DNA of 64,000 nucleotides from Microbacterium marinum (GTDB lineage: Bacteria > Actinomycetota > Actinomycetes > Actinomycetales > Microbacteriaceae). The stretch spans positions 558,001 through 622,000 of the forward strand of contig NZ_JACHMD010000001.1 of assembly GCF_014204835.1 (NCBI RefSeq), given 5' to 3'. The notes beneath the pieces were generated by a model. The model saw nothing but the letters and a program-made list of their open reading frames with translations, was not told the DNA's origin and searched no databases. The stretch's first letter is position 1. Each line of letters starts with the position of its first letter. This document shows, in pieces, positions 52,221 to 60,843 of the stretch. The position numbers were made by a program, and so were the translations under genes.

Positions 52221-52799
52221 GTGACCGTCGCCTCCACGCCCGCACTCGAAGCCGACCGCCAGAGCCTCATCTCGCTGATCCAGGAGGAGGCCGTGTTCCA
52301 CGGCGACTTCACCCTGTCGAGCGGCAAGAAGGCGTCGTACTACGTCGACATGCGCAAGCTCACGCTCGACCACCGTGCGGCTCCCGCGATCGGCCGGATC
52401 ATGCTCGACCTCATCCGCGACGTCGACGGTATCGTCGCGGTCGGCGGTCTGACTCTCGGCGCCGACCCGATCGCCAACGCCGTCATGCACGAGTCGGTTC
52501 GCACCGACGCTCCGCTCGACGCGTTCGTCGTCCGCAAGGAGCCGAAGGACCACGGCCGCGGTCGTCAGGTCGAAGGCGCGGATGTCGCGGGCAAGCGCGT
52601 CGTCGTCGTCGAGGACACCTCGACCACCGGTCAGTCGGCGCTCAAGGCGGTGGAGGCGCTGCGCCGCGAGGGTGCCGAGCCCGTCGCCGTCGCCGTGATC
52701 GTCGACCGCAAGACCGGAGCTCAGGCCGCGGTCGAGGCGGAGGGTCTCACCTGGCTCGCCGCCATCGACCTCGACGACCTGGGGCTGCAGCCCCAGTAA
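52221..52799 (+). CDS. pyrE: Orotate phosphoribosyltransferase
   Basis: 192 residues. The PRPP loop VVVVEDTSTTGQSALKAVEAL, the flexible loop VRKEPKDHGRGRQVEG and the N-terminal FTLSSGKKASYYVDMRKLTL are intact. It makes OMP from orotate in pyrimidine synthesis. GTG 52221 has TAGACT exactly 6 nt upstream (52209-52214), one of the clearest leaderless starts here. The last codons include a perfect 18-bp palindrome (52779-52796). It is isolated from other pyr genes. Confidence 0.95.
   Translation: MTVASTPALEADRQSLISLIQEEAVFHGDFTLSSGKKASYYVDMRKLTLDHRAAPAIGRIMLDLIRDVDGIVAVGGLTLGADPIANAVMHESVRTDAPLDAFVVRKEPKDHGRGRQVEGADVAGKRVVVVEDTSTTGQSALKAVEALRREGAEPVAVAVIVDRKTGAQAAVEAEGLTWLAAIDLDDLGLQPQ
52779..52796 (+). 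terminator. Palindrome in the last codons of pyrE, possible terminator
   Basis: CTGGGGCTGCAGCCCCAG, foldable as a 7-bp stem with a 4-nt loop, ending 1 nt before the stop codon TAA and 9 nt before the convergent small gene ends. Confidence 0.45.
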
Positions 52800-52804
52800 T
52801 CACC

Positions 52805-52948
52805 TCACTGCTCGAGGTCGTCCCAGGGGTTGCCGCCGCGATCGTCGTCGCGCCGGCGACGGACCATCTGCACGATGACGATCACGAGCGTCGTGGTCAT
52901 CGTGAGGCCCACGACGGCGAACAGCAGGTTCTGTTCCAGCCCGCTCAT
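52805..52948 (-). CDS. 47-residue single-span membrane protein
   Basis: A small gene: MSGLEQNLLFAVVGLTMTTTL, a membrane helix to about residue 28, then a basic stop-transfer RRRRDDDRGG and the tail NPWDDLEQ. ATG 52948 has a strong GGAGGAGG ribosome site 6 nt upstream, which supports it as real despite its size. It sits between pyrE (convergent) and an SDR gene (divergent). Function unknown. Confidence 0.72.
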   Translation of the reverse strand: MSGLEQNLLFAVVGLTMTTTLVIVIVQMVRRRRDDDRGGNPWDDLEQ

Positions 52949-53080
52949 GCGAAGCCTCCTCCACTCGGTCCCCCCACTCTGACACCGATATGTGCCGATT
53001 GCGGCATCCATTGTCGGAACCCACTGGGAAACCTCGCCCGGCCACGTGACCTCAGGGGCCCGCGAGCGTAGGGTCGAGGG

Positions 53081-54034
53081 GTGGCACGAGACGTGTGGGA
53101 CCCCCGACATCTGCCCGATCTGAGCGGTCGCCGATACCTCGTCACGGGTTCCAACGCCGGGCTCGGATTCTTCTCGTGCCTGCAGCTCGCGGGCGCCGGA
53201 GCGCACGTCATCATGAGCGGCCGGAACCCCACTCGGCTCTCTCGAGCGCGGGCCGCGATCGTCGCCCAGGTGCCCGACGCCGACCTCGAGACGCTGGCCC
53301 TCGACACGAGTAACCTCGGCTCGGTCCGCGCGGCGGCCGCGACCGTGCGCGGGCGGGTCGGACTGAACGGCGTCCTGCTGAACGCCGGGATCGTGCACCC
53401 CCCGAAGACGCGGCAGGTGACCCTCGACGGGCACGAGCTCGTCATCGCGACGAACGCGTTGGGGCACTACGCGCTCGCCGGCGCGCTCCTGCCCGCCCTC
53501 GCCGCCGCGCGCGGCCGGATGGTGTGGCTCGGCTCGGTCTCGACGACGCTCTTCCCCTGGGATCCGACTGACCCCGAACTGGTGCACGGGTACACGCCGT
53601 GGCGGGCCTACGTGCAGTCGAAGGTCGCGACCTCGGCGCTCGGTTTCGAAGCGGATCGCCGGCTCCGGGCGGCATCCGTTCCCGTCGACAGCATCGTCGC
53701 CCACCCCGGATACTCCCTCGGCGGCCGCACCCGACGCATCGCGGGTGTGAGCGCGCCGACCCGGCGCAAGCGTCTGTTCAGCAGCCTGCAGGCGCCGATC
53801 TCGCAATCGAAGGAGCGCGGTGCATGGTCACCCGTGCGCGCGCTCGTCGACCCCGACGCCGAGGGCGGACAGTACTGGGGCCCGTCGGGCTTCATCACCG
53901 GGGCGCCCGAGCAGGTCACGCCGTCGAAGGTCACCGTCGACCCCGACGTCGGCGCCCGGGTGTGGCACTACGCGGAGCACGCCACGCGGACCGAATGGCC
54001 CTACCTCAAGGCGCGCAAGGTTCGCCTGCGCTGA
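53081..54034 (+). CDS. Short-chain dehydrogenase/reductase
   Basis: 317 residues, SDR of the retinol/protochlorophyllide-reductase-like type. NAD(P) motif YLVTGSNAGLGFFSCLQLAGAG (TGxxxGLG), LNAGIVHPP (NAG), and the catalytic Tyr and Lys in YVQSKVATSALGFE, with the catalytic Ser in WLGSVST. Substrate unknown. The N-terminus WDPRHLPDLSGRRY is usual for this subgroup. GTG 53081 has TAGGGT exactly 6 nt upstream (53069-53074). Confidence 0.87.
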   Translation: MARDVWDPRHLPDLSGRRYLVTGSNAGLGFFSCLQLAGAGAHVIMSGRNPTRLSRARAAIVAQVPDADLETLALDTSNLGSVRAAAATVRGRVGLNGVLLNAGIVHPPKTRQVTLDGHELVIATNALGHYALAGALLPALAAARGRMVWLGSVSTTLFPWDPTDPELVHGYTPWRAYVQSKVATSALGFEADRRLRAASVPVDSIVAHPGYSLGGRTRRIAGVSAPTRRKRLFSSLQAPISQSKERGAWSPVRALVDPDAEGGQYWGPSGFITGAPEQVTPSKVTVDPDVGARVWHYAEHATRTEWPYLKARKVRLR

Positions 54035-54055
54035 TCCCGCCTGGCGCCGGGTCGC

Positions 54056-54700
54056 TCAGGCGCTGATCCAGACGGCGGATGCCGCGGCCGCGGGCAGCTC
54101 GATCGTCGGACCGCCGTCGACCTGGACGGCGTCGCGTCCGGTCGCCGTCACCGTGTGACCCACGTCGATCCCCGCCTCCTCGAGGGCTCGGAGGAGCGAC
54201 GGGTCGCGGTCGGAGACGCGGAGCACCCGGCCGGTGTGTCCGAGGGCCGCCTCGGCCAGCAGGACGAACGGCTCCCGCTCCACGGTTCCGTCGGGCGCCG
54301 GGATCGCATCGCCGTGCGGGTCGAACCGCGGGTGTCCGAGGCGCGCGTCGATCCCGGCGAGCAGGCGGTCGCTGATCGTGTGCTCGAGGACCTCCGCCTC
54401 GTCGTGCACCTCGTCCCACGCGTAGCCGAACTCCCGCACCAGCCAGGTCTCGATGAGGCGGTGTCGCCGGATCACCGACGTGGCGCGCAGCGTGCCGGCA
54501 TCCGTCAGCGAGATCGGGCCGTACGGACGGTGGGAGACGAGTCCCTGGGCGGCGAGCTTCTTCACCATCTCGGTGACGCTCGAGGGCGCGAGCCCGAGCT
54601 CCGACGCGAGGATCGACGGGGTGACCGGCTGGGTCTGCCACTCGGTGTGGTGGTAGATCGTCTTCAGGTAGTCGTCGATGGTGGACGGCGAGGCGGGCAC
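54056..54700 (-). CDS. mntR: DtxR/MntR-family metal-dependent repressor
   Basis: 214 residues, three DtxR domains: winged helix (DDYLKTIYHHTEWQTQPVTPSILASELGLAPSSVTEMVKKLAAQGLVSHRPYGPISLTDAG), the metal-binding/dimer domain with ETWLVREFGYAWDEVHDEAEVLEH and GHPRFDPHGDAIP, and an SH3-like C-terminus. It lies 47 bp downstream of mntH, so a manganese repressor is more likely than an iron one. GTG 54700 has TACCCT exactly 6 nt upstream. The two perfect palindromes over the mntH promoter are its likely targets (inference). Confidence 0.88.
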   Translation of the reverse strand: MPASPSTIDDYLKTIYHHTEWQTQPVTPSILASELGLAPSSVTEMVKKLAAQGLVSHRPYGPISLTDAGTLRATSVIRRHRLIETWLVREFGYAWDEVHDEAEVLEHTISDRLLAGIDARLGHPRFDPHGDAIPAPDGTVEREPFVLLAEAALGHTGRVLRVSDRDPSLLRALEEAGIDVGHTVTATGRDAVQVDGGPTIELPAAAASAVWISA

Positions 54701-54747
54701 GCCCCCAGGGTATCGGCCCGCCGTCCCGGCCATGGTGACGGACGTCG

Positions 54748-56058
54748 TCACCCGCCGGTGAAGGTGAGCCAGAGCAGCGCGCAGTTGAGCGCGATGAGGA
54801 AGACGGATGCCGCAGCGCCGGCGACCGTGGTGAATACGCGGTTGCGGTGCGCCCCGACCACGTCGCGCCGGGCGGTGAGGACGACGAGCGGCACCAGGGC
54901 GAACGGGATGCCGAAGCTCAGCACCACCTGGCTCAGCACGAGGGCGAGGGTGGGGTCGACTCCGACGGCGAGGATCACGAGCGCCGGGACGAGGGTCACG
55001 AGTCGCCGCGCGAGGAGGGGGAGCCGCACCCGGAGGAGTCCCTGCATGATCTCGGCGCCCGCGTACGCGCCGACGGCGCTGCTGGCCAGGCCGCTCGCCA
55101 GCAGGCCGACGGCGAACAGCGTCGCGACGACCGGTCCGATGCCGCTCTGCAGCGCCGCGTACGCCCCTTCCAGGCTGTCCGTCCCGGGGATGCCCGCCAG
55201 GTTCGCCGCCGCCAGCAGGAGGATGCCGAGGTTCACCGTGCCGGCAATCGCGAGCGCGATCGTGACGTCCCATCGAGTGGCGCGGAGGAGGCGGGTGGTG
55301 GCGAGCCGCTCGGGTTGCGCTGCCTCGGCTTGCGCGGCCGCGGGCCGTGCGGGCGCGGCATCCGCCGGTCGGAAGCGGTCGCGGGCCAGCGCGCTGTGCG
55401 CGTAGATCGCGTGCGGCATGATCGTCGCGCCCAGGATGGACGCCGCCAGCAGCACGGAGTCGGCGCCCTCGAAGCGGGGGAGAAGGCCCGAGGCGACGCC
55501 CGTCGCCTCGGGCGGTCCGATGAAGACGCCGTAGCTGAAGCCGATCACGATGATCGCCATCAGGCCGATGATCACGAACTCGAAGCTGCGCGCGCCGCGG
55601 CGCGACTGGATCATCAGCAGCACGATCGAGACCGCGCCGGTGATCAGGCCTCCCCAGACGAGGGGGACGCCGAAGAGCAGCCACAGGGCGACGGCGCCGC
55701 CGATGATCTCGGCGACGTCCGTCGCCATCGCCACGAGTTCGGCCTGCACCCAGTACAGGCGACGCGCGACGTTCGAGCGGATGCGGGTGCCGAGCACCTC
55801 GGGGAGACTCTGGCCCGTGACGATGCCGAGCTTCGCCGAGAGGTACTGGATCAGCCAGGCCATGACGTTGCCGAGGACCACCACCCACACCAGCAGGTAC
55901 CCGTACCGCGCGCCGGCGGTCATGTTGCTCGCGACGTTGCCCGGGTCGAGATAGGCGACCCCCGCGACGAGCGCCGGTCCGAGCAGCCACGCCAATCGCG
56001 ACCCACGACGCCGGGGCGTGGGGAGCGCGGCGGCGGTACGGAGAGCAGATTTCGGCAT
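54748..56058 (-). CDS. mntH: Nramp-family Mn2+/divalent metal transporter
   Basis: 436 residues with eleven or so membrane helices. The Nramp metal motif DPGN in TM1 (AYLDPGNVASNMTAG) and MPH in TM6 (ATIMPHAIYAHSALARDR) are both intact, so H+-coupled Mn2+ import is expected. An insertion rich in Ala/Pro follows the TM6-TM7 loop. ATG 56058 lies inside one palindrome (56050-56065) and TACATT is 7 nt before it, so the start is leaderless. The mntR-like gene lies directly downstream in the same direction. Confidence 0.94.
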   Translation of the reverse strand: MPKSALRTAAALPTPRRRGSRLAWLLGPALVAGVAYLDPGNVASNMTAGARYGYLLVWVVVLGNVMAWLIQYLSAKLGIVTGQSLPEVLGTRIRSNVARRLYWVQAELVAMATDVAEIIGGAVALWLLFGVPLVWGGLITGAVSIVLLMIQSRRGARSFEFVIIGLMAIIVIGFSYGVFIGPPEATGVASGLLPRFEGADSVLLAASILGATIMPHAIYAHSALARDRFRPADAAPARPAAAQAEAAQPERLATTRLLRATRWDVTIALAIAGTVNLGILLLAAANLAGIPGTDSLEGAYAALQSGIGPVVATLFAVGLLASGLASSAVGAYAGAEIMQGLLRVRLPLLARRLVTLVPALVILAVGVDPTLALVLSQVVLSFGIPFALVPLVVLTARRDVVGAHRNRVFTTVAGAAASVFLIALNCALLWLTFTGG

Positions 56059-56065
56059 GCCGAAA
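56050..56065. promoter_or_regulatory. Perfect palindrome over the mntH start codon (operator 1)
   Basis: TTTCGGCATGCCGAAA, 16 bp, symmetric; it includes the mntH ATG. Same half-site (TTTCGG) as operator 2, with centres 30 bp apart, about three helical turns. Confidence 0.75.
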
Positions 56066-56078
56066 AATGTACCAGGAG

Positions 56079-56096
56079 TTTTCGGTCGACCGAAAA
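56079..56096. promoter_or_regulatory. Perfect palindrome over the mntH -35 region (operator 2)
   Basis: TTTTCGGTCGACCGAAAA, 18 bp, fully symmetric. The inferred -10 (TACATT on the minus strand, 56066-56071) lies between the two palindromes. Also about 35 bp from the rightward start at 56131. Confidence 0.78.
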
Positions 56097-56130
56097 AAGC
56101 GTTGAGGTGGTGCCCGCGTAGCCTGGGAAC

Positions 56131-56802
56131 ATGACTGACCCGGCCCCCGTCCCCGCCGCGCCGGACGGCCCGTCGGCGGACGGTGACGCCGAGCCGCAGC
56201 TGCCCGTCGGCGTGGGCCCCTGGCCCGGCGGTGAGGCCGAGTGGCCCGACAACCCCCGCTACGACCGCGAGCTGCTGGCCGGCGGTGACCGGCGCAACGT
56301 CGTCGACCGGTACCGCTACTGGACGATGGCGGCGATCGTCGCCGATCTCGACGAGAAGCGGCATCCGTTCCACGTCGCCATCGAGAACTGGCAGCACGAC
56401 ATGAACATCGGATCGATCGTCCGCAGCGCCAACGCCTTCGGCGCGGCCGAGGTGCACATCATCGGCAAGCGCCGGTGGAACCGCCGCGGCGCGATGGTCA
56501 CCGACCGCTACCAGCACGTGCGCCACCACGAGGACGTCGCCGCCTTCACCGCATGGGCGGATGCCGAACGCCTGCCCGTCCTCGCCATCGACAACGTCGA
56601 CGGATCGGTGCCCGTGGACCGCGCCGACCTCCCCGAACGCTGCGTCCTGCTGTTCGGCCAGGAAGGTCCCGGGCTGTCGGCGGAGGCGCTCGCCGCGGCA
56701 TCCGGAGTCATCGAGATCACCCAGTACGGCTCGACCCGCTCGATCAACGCGTCGGCCGCCGCCGCGGTCGTCATGTACGAATGGTGCCGCCGCTACGCCT
56801 GA
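56131..56802 (+). CDS. TrmH/SpoU-family RNA 2'-O-methyltransferase
   Basis: 223 residues with a disordered acidic N-terminus of about 60. SPOUT motifs: HDMNIGSIVRSANAFGAAEVHIIG (motif 1), LLFGQEGPGLS (motif 2), EITQYGSTRSINASAAAAVVMYEW (motif 3, with the SINA... Asn). It likely 2'-O-methylates tRNA or rRNA with SAM, exact nucleotide unknown. ATG 56131 has TAGCCT exactly 6 nt upstream. Ends 3 bp before the convergent MATE gene. Confidence 0.9.
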   Translation: MTDPAPVPAAPDGPSADGDAEPQLPVGVGPWPGGEAEWPDNPRYDRELLAGGDRRNVVDRYRYWTMAAIVADLDEKRHPFHVAIENWQHDMNIGSIVRSANAFGAAEVHIIGKRRWNRRGAMVTDRYQHVRHHEDVAAFTAWADAERLPVLAIDNVDGSVPVDRADLPERCVLLFGQEGPGLSAEALAAASGVIEITQYGSTRSINASAAAAVVMYEWCRRYA

Positions 56803-56805
56803 GCG

Positions 56806-58125
56806 TCAGGCGCCGACCGTGAGCCACTCCGAGCGGCGGACGCGGAGGCCCAGGGTCACCAGTCGCGCCAGCATGTAGACGCCGAAGAAGCAGACCGCGA
56901 GCCAGGCGAGCCCCGCGGCACCGGCCGGGAGCAGCAGCCACACGACGATGAGCGCGGGCAGGTACGGCACGAGGTTCACGGCGCCGACGATCGCGAGGTA
57001 CTTCGCGTCGCCCGCGCCCATCAGCACCCGGTCGAGCACGAACACGACACCGCACACGGGCTGAGCGACAGCGAGCACGAGGAGTGCCGGCTGGATCAGC
57101 GCGGCGACCTCCGGGTCGCCGGTGAACGCGACGCCGATCACCCCGGACAGCGCGGCGATCACGACGCCCACGATGACCCCGAACCAGATGCCCCACGCGA
57201 CCGTGCGGCCGAGGACCCGACGGACGAAGGGCTCGTCACCCGCCCCGAGCCCGCGGCCGATGAGCGCCTGCGCCGCGATCGCGAGGGCGTCGAGGGCGAA
57301 AGCCGCCGTCGAGAAGATCGTGAATGCGACCTGCCAGCCGGCCAGCTCCTCGGTGCCGATGGCGGTGGCGACCGCGACGGTGACGAGCAGGGCGACGCGC
57401 AGCGACACCGTGCGCAGGAACAGCCATCCGCCCGAGCGTGCGGACCCGCGCACCCCGTCGCGCTGGGGGAGGACCGATGCCGAGTGGCGTCGAGCGAGGC
57501 GACCGATGACGACCGCGTACGCGGCGACCATGCCCCACTGGGCGGCGACGGTCCCCGCCGCGGAACCCGCGATGCCCCAGCCGAACCCGTAGATGAAGAG
57601 CCAGTTGAGGAGGGCGTTCGCCGCGAAGCCGAGGCCGGCGATCCACAGCGGGGTCACCGTGTCCTGCATGCCTCGCAACAGGCCGGTCGCCGCGAAGACG
57701 ATCAGCATCGCGGGGAGCCCCCACATCGAGAGCCCCAGATAGGCGACGGCCTGCTCGGCGACTGCGGTGGTCGGGTCGAAGAGGCCAACGAGCATCGGCG
57801 TCGCCAGCGACCCGACGAGGGCGAGCACCGCGCCCAGGCCCAGCGCGAGCCACAGCCCGTCGATGCCGACGCTCACGGCGCTGTGCGTGTCGCCGGCACC
57901 GAACCGCCGCGCCACCGCCGGGGTCGTCGAATACGCGAGGAACACCATCAGACCGATGATCGTCTGCAGCACGGCGCTGGCGATGCCGAGCCCCGCGAGC
58001 GGGACGACGCCCAGGTGCCCGATCAGCGCGGCATCCACGATGAGGAACATCGGCTCGGCCACGAGCGCCCCCAGGGCGGGCACGGCGAGGCGCAGGATCT
58101 CGCGGTTCAGGGTGGGCGCGGGCAC
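56806..58125 (-). CDS. MATE-family multidrug/metabolite exporter
   Basis: 439 residues, twelve membrane helices, DinF-type MATE protein: LRLAVPALGALVAEPMFLIVDAALIGHLG at the first helix and LGLSMWGLPAMLIVFAATGLLRGMQDTVTPLW in the N lobe. It would export cationic drugs or metabolites against H+ or Na+. GTG 58125 has TAGGCT 7 nt before it, so the long upstream frame, which overlaps the next gene, is not used. Confidence 0.9.
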   Translation of the reverse strand: MPAPTLNREILRLAVPALGALVAEPMFLIVDAALIGHLGVVPLAGLGIASAVLQTIIGLMVFLAYSTTPAVARRFGAGDTHSAVSVGIDGLWLALGLGAVLALVGSLATPMLVGLFDPTTAVAEQAVAYLGLSMWGLPAMLIVFAATGLLRGMQDTVTPLWIAGLGFAANALLNWLFIYGFGWGIAGSAAGTVAAQWGMVAAYAVVIGRLARRHSASVLPQRDGVRGSARSGGWLFLRTVSLRVALLVTVAVATAIGTEELAGWQVAFTIFSTAAFALDALAIAAQALIGRGLGAGDEPFVRRVLGRTVAWGIWFGVIVGVVIAALSGVIGVAFTGDPEVAALIQPALLVLAVAQPVCGVVFVLDRVLMGAGDAKYLAIVGAVNLVPYLPALIVVWLLLPAGAAGLAWLAVCFFGVYMLARLVTLGLRVRRSEWLTVGA

Positions 58126-58178
58126 GCGTTTCAGCCTAGGGCCGCGTCTGCGACGCGCCGACCTCTGCGCCGCGCGGG

Positions 58179-59423
58179 TCAGACGTCCTGGCGGGGCATC
58201 GGCGCGAGGCGCGTCAGCTGCGTGACGTGGCGGGGCTCCAGCTCGGCGATCGAGGCGACGCCGAGGAGCTTCATGGTCCGCTCGATCTCGCTGCGCAGGA
58301 TCTCGATGGTCTTGTCGACGCCGGCCCGGCCTCCGGCCATCAGGCCGTACAGGTAGGCACGGCCGATGAGCGTGAACTTCGCTCCCAGGGCGATGGATGC
58401 CACGATGTCGGCGCCGTTCATGATGCCGGTGTCGACCATCACGGTGGCGTCCTTCCCGACCTCGCGGACGACCGTCGGCAGGAGGTGGAAGGGGATCGGC
58501 GCGCGGTCGAGCTGACGTCCGCCGTGGTTGGAGAGGATGATGCCGTCGACGCCGTGGTCGATGAGGCGCTTCGAGTCCTCGACGTTCTGCACGCCCTTGA
58601 TGACGATCTTGCCGGGCCAGATCTCGCGGATCACCTTGAGGTCCTCGTAGCTGATCGTCGGGTCCATCGCGGCGTTGAGCAGGTCGCCCACGGTGCCGCC
58701 GGTGGCCGACAGCGACGCGAACTCGAGCTTCGGCGTGGTGAGGAAGTCGATCCACCACCAGGGCCGGGGGATCGCGTTGATGATCGTGCCGAGGGTCAGC
58801 TGCGGCGGGATCGAGAAGCCGTTGCGCTTGTCGCGCAGGCGCGCACCCGCAACCGGGGTGTCGACGGTGAACTGGAGGGTGTCGAACCCGGCGGCGCCGG
58901 CGCGACGGGCGAGCTCGTACGAGATCTCGCGGTCGCGCATGACGTACAGCTGGAACCAGTTGCGACCGTTCGGGTTCGCGGCCTTCACGTTCTCGATCGA
59001 CGTCGTCCCGAGGGTGGAGAGCGTGAACGGGATGCCGGCGGCGCCCGCCGCACCCGCCCCGGCGACCTCGCCCTCGGTCTGCATCAGTCGGGTGAAGCCG
59101 GTGGGTGCGATGCCGAACGGCAATGCCGAGGGTCCGCCGAGGATCTCGACGGACGTGTCGACGTCGGCGGCAGGGCGGAGCACGTCGGGGTGGAACTCGA
59201 CGTCCTGGAAGGCCTGCCGGGCGCGGGCGAGGGAGGTCTCGCCCTCCGCGGCGCCGTCGGTGTAGTCGAACGCGGCCTTCGGGGTGCGGCGCTTGGCGAT
59301 GGTGCGCAGATCGTTGATCGTGTACGCGGCATCCAGTCGACGCTTGGTGCCGTTGAGTTCCGGCTTCTTGAACTGCATGAGCTCGAGGAGCTCGAGCGGC
59401 TTGGGGAACTGGCGCTGAACCAT
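58179..59423 (-). CDS. FMN-dependent alpha-hydroxy-acid dehydrogenase (lactate dehydrogenase/oxidase-like)
   Basis: 414 residues, LldD/lactate-oxidase family. FMN and substrate residues are in [23 protein letters not shown], the active-site loop [14 protein letters not shown] (His-Gly-Gly-Arg) and [32 protein letters not shown], where the usual DGG-R is DTGIM-N. It would oxidise L-lactate to pyruvate. It lies 13 bp downstream of rhaB in the same direction, so it probably finishes the L-lactate made from rhamnose (inference). Confidence 0.88.
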   Translation of the reverse strand: MVQRQFPKPLELLELMQFKKPELNGTKRRLDAAYTINDLRTIAKRRTPKAAFDYTDGAAEGETSLARARQAFQDVEFHPDVLRPAADVDTSVEILGGPSALPFGIAPTGFTRLMQTEGEVAGAGAAGAAGIPFTLSTLGTTSIENVKAANPNGRNWFQLYVMRDREISYELARRAGAAGFDTLQFTVDTPVAGARLRDKRNGFSIPPQLTLGTIINAIPRPWWWIDFLTTPKLEFASLSATGGTVGDLLNAAMDPTISYEDLKVIREIWPGKIVIKGVQNVEDSKRLIDHGVDGIILSNHGGRQLDRAPIPFHLLPTVVREVGKDATVMVDTGIMNGADIVASIALGAKFTLIGRAYLYGLMAGGRAGVDKTIEILRSEIERTMKLLGVASIAELEPRHVTQLTRLAPMPRQDV

Positions 59424-59436
59424 GGGAGTTCCGTCC

Positions 59437-60843
59437 TTATGCCCGCGGCTGGTGGCGGCGGGGCTGGTGAGTGAGAGCGACGAGGTCGCGGAGGGATTCG
59501 AGGGAGCCGGAGAGGATGCCGGTCGCGCGTGCCTGAACGAGGATATTCCCCAGTGCGGTCGCTTCGACAGGCCCCGCCAGCACGGGCACGCCGGACCGGT
59601 CGGCGGTTCGCTGGCAGAGGAGCTCGTTCAATGCGCCGCCGCCGACGATGTGGATGACGCGCAGGTCGACCCCGCCCACGCGGGCTGCGTCGTGCGCGGT
59701 GTCGGCGAACGCCTGCGCGAGCGACTCGATGATGCTGCGGGCGAACTCCGCCCGGGTGCGTGGGGCCGGCACCCCGTGCTCCTCGCACCAGTCGGCGATG
59801 CGGCGGGGCATGTCTCCGGGCGGCAGGAACCGAGCGTCGTCGACGTCGAAGACGGCGACGGGAGCGGTGATCTCCTCGGCGGAGTCGAGCAGCGTGGGCA
59901 GGTCGATGGCGTGCCCCTCGCGCTGCCAGCCCCGCACGGCTTCGCTGAGGATCCACAGGCCCATCACGTTGCGGAGCAGTCGGACGCGACCGTCGACGCC
60001 GCCTTCGTTGGTGAAGCCAGCTTCGCGAGCCGCGTCGGTGAGCACGGGCCGTTCGACCTCGACCCCGACGAGACCCCAGGTGCCGCACGAGATGTAGGCG
60101 GCATCGGGGGAGGTCATGGGGACGGCGACGACGGCGGATGCCGTGTCGTGCGACCCGACCGCGGTGACCGCGCTGCGTGCGACGAGCACTTCGGCAGCGC
60201 CGCCGCTGATCGTGCCGAGCGTCTCGCCCGGCGCGATGAGGGGGGCCAGGATGCGCGCGGGGATGCCCAGCGACTCGAGCAGCTCGGCATCCCACTCGCC
60301 GGTGTCGGCGCGGAGGAGCCCCGTCGTCGAGGCGTTGGTCCGCTCAGTGCGGGCCTGGCCGGTGAGCCAGTACCCGATCAGGTCGGGGATGAGCAGGGCG
60401 TGGTCGGCGATGCCGAGCAGCTCCGGGTCTTCGGCGGCGAACTGGTACAGCGTGTTGAACGGCAGGAACTGCAGGCCGTTCCGTGCGAACAGGTCGGCAT
60501 GGGGATGCCGCGCGTGCACCGCTTCGACGCCTGCGGCCGCGCGCTCGTCGCGGTAGTGGAACGGCTCGCCGAGGAGGCGGGACCGGGCGATCAGGCCGTA
60601 GTCGACCGCCCACGAGTCCACGCCGACGCTCGCGATGTCGGGGTGCTCACGCAGCGCCTCGCGGAGCCCGGTGAGCACGGAGCCGTACATGCCGACGAGG
60701 TTCCAGTGGAGGCCGTCGGCCAGACGCACCGGGTCGTTCGGGAAGCGGGCGACGGTCTCGGTGTCGAGCTGCCTCGGCCCGACGCGACCGACGATGACCC
60801 GCCCGCTCGTCGCGCCGAGGTCGACCGCCGCGACGGTCGTCAT
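59437..60843 (-). CDS. rhaB: L-rhamnulokinase
   Basis: 468 residues, FGGY kinase fold with the start [18 protein letters not shown], the substrate region [12 protein letters not shown], and the ATP-site VHIIGGGA-type motif (here [15 protein letters not shown]). It phosphorylates L-rhamnulose to rhamnulose-1-phosphate. ATG 60843 overlaps the stop of the aldolase/dehydrogenase gene by 4 nt. The very long open frame reaching to 62733 is rejected because it is out of frame with the real upstream gene. Confidence 0.93.
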   Translation of the reverse strand: MTTVAAVDLGATSGRVIVGRVGPRQLDTETVARFPNDPVRLADGLHWNLVGMYGSVLTGLREALREHPDIASVGVDSWAVDYGLIARSRLLGEPFHYRDERAAAGVEAVHARHPHADLFARNGLQFLPFNTLYQFAAEDPELLGIADHALLIPDLIGYWLTGQARTERTNASTTGLLRADTGEWDAELLESLGIPARILAPLIAPGETLGTISGGAAEVLVARSAVTAVGSHDTASAVVAVPMTSPDAAYISCGTWGLVGVEVERPVLTDAAREAGFTNEGGVDGRVRLLRNVMGLWILSEAVRGWQREGHAIDLPTLLDSAEEITAPVAVFDVDDARFLPPGDMPRRIADWCEEHGVPAPRTRAEFARSIIESLAQAFADTAHDAARVGGVDLRVIHIVGGGALNELLCQRTADRSGVPVLAGPVEATALGNILVQARATGILSGSLESLRDLVALTHQPRRHQPRA

